DNA of 64,000 nt, from positions 234,068,503 to 234,132,502 of the forward strand of contig NC_073692.1 of assembly GCF_029784155.1 (NCBI RefSeq), written 5' to 3'. The translations under genes were made by a program, and so were the position numbers. Positions 54,840 through 64,000 of the stretch are shown one piece after another. The number at the start of each line of letters is the position of its first letter. Within the stretch, counting starts at the first letter, position 1. The notes beneath the pieces are model-generated. The model saw nothing but the letters and a program-made list of their open reading frames with translations. It was not told the DNA's origin and made no database searches. Origin of the DNA: Uranotaenia lowii (taxonomy: Eukaryota; Arthropoda; Insecta; Diptera; Culicidae).

Positions 54840-57800
54840 TAAAAAAAGCATAAACACATGGCCTAAATAACGTAATTTGAGTACTTTTTCGGTAACAATC
54901 AATTAACATATTTGTCGATTTGTTGTCGTTTTTCCAAACCCCGCCTTTAGACGTGTTTTACATTTTTTTTTTCCTAACTTACGTTGGACATTTTTTTTTT
55001 CAAAAACAAAATGCTAACCTTACTGTCAACAGCCATTTTAGATCGAAAAACACATGAACAGAGGATTTCTGACGTGATGATTATTTTTGTGATTTCGTTT
55101 AAATAAATGTCATTTCAAAATTTATTTATGCACTGTAAACTGCAAGTCTCGATTTGGACGGAAAGCATAATAAAGACAATAAAACTAAACTAGTTTCATT
55201 TAAACATTAGACCAATAGAAAACCAATGATTTCAATTAAGAAGTTTCATTTAAACATTAGAAACACACAAGCATTTAGTTAAAATATGTCCACAATATAA
55301 AAGCGACGTCACGATATTTTTAGAGCGCTTTTTCAGTGGATCGTGTAAAAATGTTATTGTAAATAGCGTACAAAAATAAAAGATTTAATAAGGGATTCTA
55401 TTTAAAAATTTAAAAGATATTAAAAAAATCATTTCTCTATATTATAATAGATATATGAGTGATGCTCTTTTTTTATTTTTTACGGTCTTAGGATCAATCC
55501 ACCTTAAAATATTAAACTTGAGAGGACTAAGTTTCAAAGATGTATTAACTTTCAATTTTTGGTAGAAATAAACGCTTATAAAGGCTCAATTTAGGTATAT
55601 TGAAAAAAAAAATCAACAAGAAAATTCCAAAAACATGCAAATTTAATTTTAAGTATTGAAATCGACTACATGCTCAACAAATGGCGCTCCTTGACATTGA
55701 ATCTATAATTAAAATTTGTATCTAAATTGCGAGAAAAAGGATCCTAAAGATCGAAAGATTGAATCGAAAATTAACCAATCTAATCGATTTTTTTTCATGC
55801 CAAAGAATCGATCCTAAAATTTGAAAATCGACTAATTCTAATGCAAACAATTCTTCTTGGAATTTAATAATTCGCTCAAATGCCAAAAAAAAAAGAATAT
55901 AAAAAACACATCATCAATAAAAAATTCACAGGAATGAATAAAAAATTATCTCAGATCGAAGAAATATAAAACCAATAAAATATTCGCCGGGAAACGGTCA
56001 ACGTTTTTGGAAAAAAATATCTATTTTAGAAGATTTTTGATGGAGTATAAGAGCTTTGTTTGCACTTGTTGGCAATTGCTCTGGTGTTCCTTACTTTTAT
56101 TTTGAGTCAACCTAATCGTACAATGAAAATTATCATTGTTGCCAATTTTTATCGTAGGAGCACATTCGGTTTTCGCATTTTTAAATAGTTTTCAGGATCG
56201 AAAAAAAGTAATGAATTCAAAATCAAAATTAGAATATTTTACTTAGCTTTGATTTTAAATGAAAGCAAGTATATGAATTTGAATGATAGATTGAATTTTG
56301 ATTTCATAATCCTAAATCAGATTTTCTGCTCATTATCAGCAACCATTGAAAAAAAAAGTTTTGAAACTCGAGAATAGTTAATATAATGAAATTTCCATCA
56401 TATCATCTTCAATATTGTTTCCAGATCATTCACACAATGATAATTGAAATTGAACATAAAAATCCAGTTTCAGATTTCACCAAAAGTTTATTATTTCAAT
56501 TGCAAATGACGAACATTATAGAATAGTATAAACTATTTACAAAACCGAACAGCCATTTTGATGGAAATATATTGATAACTGTTTCGAAAAAGCTTGGCGT
56601 TATTATTTCGAATATTTCATCAGATTTAGTCAAAAACCTTTAGTTTGAAGCTATGGCTCATCTAACTTTAATATTGAGATTTTTTTACTGAATTGCAGTT
56701 AAATGAAACAATAAACCGACATAAAAAAAATGATTTTAAAACTATTTAACATCATTTAGTTCATGAAGGATCAAATTTTGTTTAGATTTTCTAATTTCAG
56801 GGATACAATGTTTCAGTTATAAAAAAAATATCAACAATTTTTAGAAAATTAAATTGAAAATTATATTACTATTTTATTCTTGACATCACAGAAGGGCGTT
56901 TTAAATTGTTTGATATAAAAGATTTTGATTTAGACTGCGAAACGTTTTGTTTTAAAAATATCTGAATTACATTTAGTTTTAAATTTTTTTATTGAAATTT
57001 GTTTAATTTCTTGTATTTTCATAAAACTGTAAAAAATATAGAAAAAACTAATGTAACCTTTTTTCAGAAGTTAACATTACTCGCAGTCATCGAGAAAGCA
57101 TTTAATCATATCCTTTAAATTTAATGTCTTTGTAAAATGTTTCATTTCAAAAATGCACAAAATTGATTCTTCTTTTCTAAATGTTTAACTATTCTTAGAT
57201 CATCGTCTAGAAATTCATAAATGCCCTCTTTGTTGCAAATTTGTTACTATTCTAAACAAATGGTTTAAAATTTCATTTGATTCGTTTCAGATTAAATATA
57301 ATTTTAGTTCAAGATATTTGATTATTTTATTTCAGAACTATAAATAGATTTAGCAATAACATGTTTCGACCACAATTCAAAATGAAAAATTAATTTCACA
57401 ATTGATAAAAACAACACGATAATTTCAAATCACTCTTCTTAAAAAAATAGAACAGAATAATAAAAAAACAGTGTTTTAAAATCAGTTTAAAGTTCATTGT
57501 AATTTTATGAAGTAATCATAGTAATTTAAATCAAAAACTTATTTAAAATATTTGTTTTTCGAACGAATTGTTGAATTTCATGGCTATCATATTGCATTGA
57601 TTTGCAGAAACTCAAGAAAAATAAATTGATTTTTAAAAGAGAGAATTGAGAAGTTTCTTAAAATTTTCTTCTATTCAACAACAAGTGTATTATTTTCATT
57701 AAGAAATCGACATTTATGGCGAGAGATTCCTTAATGAGCTCATTAGTCATTTTTTTACTTCTTGGTATACAAAAAACGAAAATAATATTTTATCAACAAC

Positions 57801-58250
57801 TTCTCACAGGGAAAACTATAGAATCGCAGATTGAAGTTGTATCAAACAATATCGTAAAAAGTTTGAAATAGGTTAATAAAATAATGGGTAATAATGAGTT
57901 AATAAAAATAGAAGAATGGGTTAATAAATAGAAATGGGTTAATAAAAATTTAATTTTTTTCTCTAATTTTGACATTTTTTTTTACAATATCTCGAACTTT
58001 GTTCAATGATATCAAACTGGAGGAAAAGGGGCAGTGTGCCGCATCCTTGCCCCCCCTCCCTCCCTTCACACTTTCAAATTGAACGATTATTGACTAGATA
58101 TCAAAATTCTTTTTATTGGTCGATTTTTGAAAATTTGTAAAATTGACAACCCCTCCCCCCCAACCCCGAATGCAAGAAAATGTATAAGATTTTTGAATAT
58201 TAACCACACTTAATTTTAAACAAAAAACGGCAAGGCCAAAAACAAAAAGT
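54840..58250. other. 3.4 kb of strongly AT-rich DNA, no gene
   Basis: No ORF above about 60 codons. A 20-base direct repeat AGTTTCATTTAAACATTAGA occurs at about 55193 and 55241. C-runs near 58045 and 58150 stand out from the AT-rich background. Confidence 0.45.
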
Positions 58251-58284
58251 GTTCTAATGTTTTTAAGTTTTTTACATTGCTGGT

Positions 58285-59008
58285 TTAAAAATGGAAACGT
58301 TCAGCAATCCAAATTTTTGCTGGAAACCAGCAATTGGTTTTCGAATTGCGGGATTTTTCAGCAATCGGTTGTGTTCTTGTCATTTTTGCTGAAAAATCAG
58401 CAATCGGTTTTCAAATTGCTGGAATTTACAGAAATCGATCTAGTTTGCTGGAAAATCAGCAATCGAGTTGTCACATATTGGAGTTTGTTTGTTTTCGTAC
58501 GCTGAAGCAAGGTGAGACTCTATTTTACGAACTTTGGTTAGATTAATATAATTATTTTTATTTTCCTCCATATTCTAGCAACCAGACAAATGTCAATGGT
58601 GAGTTTTTATTGGACAGATTTCATAAAAAATACTAATCAGAACTCTTTTCTCAGGTGGCGAATGATCAACACTTTGGCACTTCAGAGCCGGTGTTGGAAG
58701 ATTAAAAAAATAAGTTCTTGGAAACAAATACAAACATAATTTAAAAATGAAAAGAAACAAATTCTTTTTTTTATTGCTCACTATATACACAGACAGTAAT
58801 CAATATTTAATTTAGAATTGAAATATAAATATGGTACTAAATACAGCCGGTTGTTTTGAAAGAAATTGCTGGCTTCCAGCAATCTGGATTGCTGATTTTC
58901 CAGCAATTTGAATTGCAATTTAAATTGCTGGAAATTTGGCTGGAAAACCAGCGGGACAAAAACCAGCAAAATTTTGATGGTTTTCAGCAAAAAAAATTTG
59001 CTGTGTAG
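58285..59008. mobile_element. Candidate element with many CAGCAAT/ATTGCTG subterminal motifs
   Basis: The ends carry clustered, partly inverted motifs: GCTGAAAAATCAGCAATCGG-like units repeat between 58310 and 58475, and ATTGCTGG/CCAGCAAT units between 58865 and 58995; the right edge reads TTTTTTTTGCTGTGTAG. The middle is AT-rich. This layout resembles the subterminal repeats of hAT-type MITEs, but terminal repeats and a target duplication were not established. Confidence 0.45.
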
Positions 59009-60973
59009 CTATGAAGACTATCTGCAGATTAAACTTTTCCCGTTGAATCATCGCTACAATTATGCAATTGGTACGTTAATTGGAGCAATAAAATTCACTT
59101 GCAGGAAAACTCGACAAACATTCAGCTCACGCTATGCCCAACTCCTTAAATGGGGTTTCCCTCTGTGTCGTGATGACGTCGTGTGGGCAACTAAATAAGA
59201 AAGAAGGTATCCCTGAGCAGATTTATAATAAAGCGATTGGTAGGTACCCAATTCAACGCGTCGATGTAATGACAGTTACTTGCTGGGTAATATTTGCACA
59301 TGAGCCTTTGAAACCTTTGACAGCCCACTCTGCTCGAATTCGACGGGCTATCAGGTGGAATGCAAAGTTTCTTTCTTTCGTAGAGATTTTAGTTTTTTCC
59401 TTTCTGTTGAACTTTGAAACCCGAGCTACTTTCCCATTATGGTGGACAACTTTAAGTTTTTGGTAGCTTTTTTGCACATCTATTTGGTTAAAGCATCTCG
59501 AGAAAGGCTCGAACAATGCTGATGAGCAAAAAATCTAGCTCGAAGAATCTTTTGCTTTAATGTGGCTGGAGAAGACGACAGAAGAAAAACAAAACAGTGC
59601 GAGAAATTTTTCGATCATTTCACGGAGCTTAGACCGGTGAAGTTGTTTCGTGCATGGCCATATGAGCCACTTTGTGAGACGGTTTTTCCTCAAGTTAGGA
59701 AAAGTTGTTTTTCTACTGCCTCAGATTCTCAAATGTGTGCATTAAGCCAGCAGGTAAATTTGGTTCAAATCTACGCGACAACGCAGTCAGGCGTCTTGGT
59801 ATGGGGGGATGAATTCAACTTTCAGTCCTCGGTTTATCACCCCTTGAAGTGTGAGTGGGTGAGTTAGTGGGCCCAAGAGGACCGAGTCTTGTTTCGGTTG
59901 TTTATTGCTTTGCAAATAAAGCAGCTAGTGAAATGTCGTCGTTATTTTCGCCACCAAGAAAAATGCCAATCTAACGTGTGGAGTGCGAAAAATGTGCCAT
60001 GTGGGAAGTCGCATTGCTGTTCTTTTTTAATGGTATGTTTACGACGATCCTCGACCACCCACCACCTCCAACATGCAGCCAGGAGAAGGAAAACAAACAA
60101 AAACAACTAGAGATGATCGCCGTCTTCTTCTGAACCAAGCAACAGCGGCATATCTCGATGAAGATGGAGCAAAATTGAATCGTTTGTTTGTTTAGTGCTT
60201 TTTGGTTTCTTCCAGCAGAAGTTGGTACCTACAAAGGAAAGCGTTTGTTTCGGAAAACCAAATTGGTGCACCGCATCGACTCAAAAACTTCACCACTCTC
60301 CAGGGAAAGGGAAATTAAATCAGCTTCAACAACATTCAACGCTGCCACATTCATATGACCGTACACGTTATAAATTTTTGCATGGGAAAATGTGGCGGTT
60401 ACGCAAAAGTAATGCACCGCGCCGGATAATCGCGACAGATCTGTGGCGCTGTCATCACATTGCTTTTGTATTTTTTTTCTCGCGTTCCAAAGAGAAATGG
60501 TTCGAGAAATAGGAATGAACCACTGTGGTGAAACAATCTGTAACATCTGAGACACAATTCTTCTACTGGAGGGAAGATGTTTGAGGAAGAATACAATGTT
60601 GTTTGACTAGAGCACAGCAGGTAGCTCCCCAACTTAAAACAATGTTCATTAATTATATGCTTTTATGTGAAGAAAACAGCAGGATTTTATCAGAAGATTG
60701 TTTTGGAAAGCCATTCCATTAGTCAACAAAAATAAAACAATTAAAATTTTTTTTAAAGATTTTTTCTGAATCACGATATCCCAAACAGGATTTACATAAG
60801 GCATCTTTTCGTTCAAGTAGCTTACAAATTCTGTACTAAGAAGATATTCCGATACTAACAGAAAATACCCAATCATGTACCTATTAGTTCAGAAGTAAAA
60901 TTTACTAAATGTTCGAAAATGCATTCCTAAACCGTTGTTCGATTTATAACGTCAAATGGGGTGAATTGGGATT
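59009..60973. other. Unique-looking DNA without a supported gene
   Basis: Less AT-rich than its surroundings (59100-60600). ORFs of 70-110 codons overlap on both strands (e.g. 59134-59466 plus, 60229-60555 minus) with no domain. It may be host noncoding DNA. Confidence 0.35.
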
Positions 60974-60974
60974 A

Positions 60975-61537
60975 CAGACCCCGTTCGTTTTTGGCAACTT
61001 TCTATTTTGTCAACATACGATTTTGTCAACATCCGGCAACAACGGTTTTTACAAGCGACATTACCTATTAGTTTTCTCTATACCATGACCAACATAATTT
61101 AGACAAACACCAAAAAAACGTTTTTACGTTCTGAAATGGTGATAGAATACAACATCAAAAACAAAAGTTTTTTTTTAAATTTATAATGCACTCAAAAATT
61201 ACAAAAATATGAAAAATAAAAAAAAAATCAATAACAAATACAAACAAAAGACTAAAAATGACAAAATCAACTTTAAATTGATTAAGAATGACAAAAACAG
61301 CGAAAATGACAAAAAAACTAAGATTATAAACAAAACAAAAATAGTGCAAAATACATAAAAAAAAGAGAAAAAAACTTTTAAAAATTCTAAAATTGGTCGG
61401 AAATTGACTAAAATTAACGTTAATGATAATAAAAAGAGTTATTTTATTAAAAAAGAGAAAAAAAATTCAGAATAAAAACTGTTCGATTTTGGCAACACAA
61501 AATGTCCGGGCTTGTTGCCAAAAACGAACGGGGTCTG
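60975..61537. mobile_element. TA-flanked MITE, 563 bp, CAGACCCCGTTCG ends
   Basis: TA at 60973-60974 and 61538-61539. The ends are perfect inverted repeats of about 24 bases starting CAGACCCCGTTCGTTTTTGG. The interior is AT-rich and lacks a transposase. TA target with CAG ends suggests a Tc1/mariner-type MITE. Confidence 0.85.
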
Positions 61538-61582
61538 TATTTGTATCCCATTGTTCGTAATTTTACTGCCCAATTCAGCTCT

Positions 61583-61862
61583 TTACACACCAAAAATTAT
61601 TTCCTGTATAATTACACAAACTTTCTGTAACAAAAAGGAGCAGGACATTTACCGTAATTTTACAGGTCGAAAACATGATTTCATGACATTTAATTTTTAG
61701 TGTACAACTTTTTTACAGGACATTAGCTGTAATAATAAATGGATCTTCGTTTATTTTCAAGAAAAACAAATTAAAATTAGAGGTTCTGTTAATTACAGGT
61801 GATTTATTTTAAAGGTTGCAGTTTTCAGTGACACGTAACAGTCATAAAAAAATTCTGTGTAG
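61583..61862. mobile_element. Candidate small MITE with TACACA ends
   Basis: The left end TACACACCAAAAATTATTTC and right end (complement of a TACACAGAATTTTTTT start) are loosely inverted, and another inverted match (TAATTTTTAGTGTAC) lies near 61690. Short ACAGG/CCTGT motifs repeat inside. The true right boundary is uncertain. Confidence 0.4.
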
Positions 61863-64000
61863 GGTCACTAGACCCTTGTGAAAGAACCGTCCCCGGGTGG
61901 GGGAAGGGAGGTTTTCGAGATTTAAATTTAGCTTAAAATAATAACAATACCAAAATTACACAATCAATTAGGCAATAAATTTCTTACTCATAAATATAGA
62001 ACAAACTAAAAAACAGTATATTTAACTATTTTATCAGTCATAACTTCCGAGACGAAACACAACGAAAGTCTTAAATCAATGATGAGCAAAATCTTCTCAA
62101 ATTTTTCAATTTAATGCAAACTTTTTTTTGTGATGGTCCCATGAGGCCCATTAGGGTTCTCCCTCCACCCCATACGCATCTTTTGAAGTGGGAGGGACAA
62201 TTTATCCTTTTGATATTTGTTTATACATTACTTTGTCGATTTCTGTTTTACTTGGTCGCCTTTGAGCTCCCGCGTATGTATCACTGTACAGATTATATGT
62301 CTGATAGCGCATCAGATTTCCATCACATTATGAAGATCCCATTACGGATTCTTGCATATACTTAACTAAATACCAAATTATATTTATGACATCACACGCT
62401 TTATTTTTTTCCCAAAAACTCCATGAAGAAAATTAATTAATTTAAATATATTTTATCAATTTTTTTAATTATTCGATCTGTCGAGTCAATGAGAAAAGGA
62501 TAAAAAATCAGATTAGCGGTAACTTTTTGTATTTTCCAAATGTTTTCTTATTTTTTTTTTAATTTTTGTTCGTTTCAATTTTGCTGTTTTACGCCTAAAT
62601 ATCCAAAAACATGGTATAATAAGGCTGTAACATGTAAACATGTTACAGCCTTATTTAAAAATAAATAGAATTGAATTCTTTTATATAATATAATTTTTTA
62701 GTTCTTTTCGTGGTGTTTGTTCAAATACCTTGGAATTTGATTTTTTTTAAATGTACTGTATATTGAGTACATACCGTTTTTTGTTATGATTACAAAACAG
62801 TTAAAAATAATTGAGAAAAACTTTTGGTAAGATCTAGCAAAATTTTACTTTAGCCTCGGTTGTTTATACAAGAACTTTGGTTTTCACGAATAATTTTAAA
62901 TGATTTTTCAGAGCAGAAATTCAGATTTTACGACTTCATACATAGTTATAGTCATTCTGTAAGAAATGTAGGAGAATAACTCTTGATTTTATCAAATATG
63001 TTCTAATTAGAATTTCAAGGATAACTTATTTATAATTTTGTGTTCTTGTTCTATATTGAAGCCAATATTTGAAAACATTTTTTTACAGTTTTTTTTGGAA
63101 AATTTTAATTTTTCGGTTATTAAAGTCAAAAAGTTGTTTTTTACATCTTGGACTCTTCTTATATGTAAATGACTATCAAATGAAAAGATCGTTTCGATGT
63201 ATTTGAAATTTCTTAATCTAATTTTTCATCGCTTAAATAGAATGTAAGTTTTTTTTTTAAAGATGCATCGTAAAACCTTCATTAAAATATAATTTTATAG
63301 CCCTTTTGGATTACAATATTCACTGGAAAATAAAAACATGACTTTGACGGAAGTATAATAACTGCAGTTTGCTTACCATTTTTTTTATCTTATAAATATT
63401 GAAAGATCAAATATATTTAAAGTGTTTCAGGTAAGAGAATATGATTTAACCCGTCATTATTTACATACTGACGAAATTGTGCGTAATGAGAAGTCACCCA
63501 TGGTTATGCAAAGCATTTTTAAAGTACAGATTTTAGCAGTTCCTCAATTTTTCAGACTTTCATTTTCGTTAAAAATATTTTTTTCCCTTCCAAAGTTCCT
63601 CGCAAAAATTAACAATTCAAAAAAAAATCATATAAAATCAAATCAAGTCAAATAAAAACTACCATTATCCAAATTCAGTTTTTTGTTTGATTTTTGAAAT
63701 ACTGTAAATAAGTCCAGGCTAAATCCGGACTTCTTCCAGAAACCCGGAAGACTAGTTAGGAGGGGTAGGCGTTGATTGAAAGTGTCAGACGCGTTTTTTC
63801 GGAGCACGGGAATTTTTCATGTTATTCAAAATTTAATTATATTTATAGTTTCAAAAAAAAAAAGCACTTAAATCTTGCACCAATTCTTCTAACGTCAGCT
63901 ATAGAGCTTGATTCTGTGCATCATATAAGCTCTGTGAGCCAGGTTTGGCAAATGATATGGCATAATGATATAGTTTTGGTGGGCTTTATGCTGGGAAAAT
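61863..64000. other. AT-rich right flank, no gene recognised
   Basis: ORFs at 62114-62365 and 63422-63655 have no recognisable domain. TTTCAGGTAAGAG near 63425 resembles a fused splice acceptor/donor but has a weak pyrimidine tract. Confidence 0.4.
62618..62655. repeat. Perfect 18-bp-arm hairpin, 2-base loop
   Basis: AATAAGGCTGTAACATGT at 62618-62635 is perfectly complemented by 62638-62655, with AA between. It stands alone in AT-rich DNA with no associated gene. A T-run does not follow, so a terminator reading is weak. Confidence 0.9.

Noticed and set aside
58020..58170. C-rich runs as a G-quadruplex or telomere-like signal
   Set aside because: Too short and irregular to support either.
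63415..63435. Second recursive-splice-like site (TTTCAGGTAAGAG)
   Set aside because: The pyrimidine tract before it is weak and interrupted by purines.

Overview
The window looks like AT-rich, repeat-dense intergenic or long-intron DNA from an insect, most likely a mosquito. The grounds are several IS630-Tc1-mariner transposases with DD37E spacing (the ITmD37E group, first described from mosquitoes), LINEs of RTE, CR1/Jockey-like and L1-like types, a degraded Ty3/gypsy pol fragment, and many TA- or TTAA-flanked MITEs. The species call is an inference. There are no bacterial operons, CRISPR arrays, rRNA genes or intact tRNA genes, and no long host gene is visible.

Layout. 1-8.7 kb: a partial Tc1-type foldback element, an ITmD37E pseudogene, two copies of a TA-flanked MITE family (ends like GGGGAGAGTGGGG), one carrying a 1.7-kb insert, and a piggyBac-type TTAA MITE. 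10-13 kb: two arrays of the same 9-bp minisatellite on either side of a 714-bp palindromic Tc1-type MITE. 14.5-15.8 kb: an ITmD37E element with both terminal inverted repeats but a dead transposase. 16.13-16.24 kb: a cluster of heat-shock-element-like motifs. 19.6-26.2 kb: an LTR-like block, an L1-like LINE on the minus strand, and a CR1-like LINE on the plus strand whose ORF2 has one in-frame stop. 26.5-27.2 kb: a SINE-like insertion with a 23-bp target duplication and a tRNA-like unit. 28.7 kb: a possible first coding exon. 29.4-31.4 kb: a third ITmD37E copy and a small MITE. 32.4-33.8 kb: GC-richer unidentified DNA containing a 36-bp A-tail insertion with an 18-bp target duplication. 34.7-41.1 kb: MITE fragments, a near-perfect 48-bp-arm hairpin, a decayed LINE, a tRNA-like remnant and a second palindromic MITE. 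41.8-44.2 kb: a Ty3/gypsy RT-RNase H remnant, then a rearranged ITmD37E pair. 47.0 kb: a possible exon. 49.5-54.8 kb: a three-level nest with a full-length RTE LINE (open 993-codon ORF, 14-bp target duplication) inside a MITE inside another inverted-repeat element. 54.8-64 kb: mostly AT-rich anonymous DNA with a few MITEs and a perfect small hairpin.

Most coding sequence here belongs to mobile elements and works for their own transposition: endonuclease plus reverse transcriptase for LINEs, DDE transposase for ITmD37E. The LINEs could supply the machinery behind the short target-duplication-flanked inserts. Host content is limited to weak candidates: two possible exons, a heat-shock-factor-like site cluster and a recursive-splicing-like site. 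All coordinates of repeat edges were read by eye, and family names are assigned by motif, not by search.
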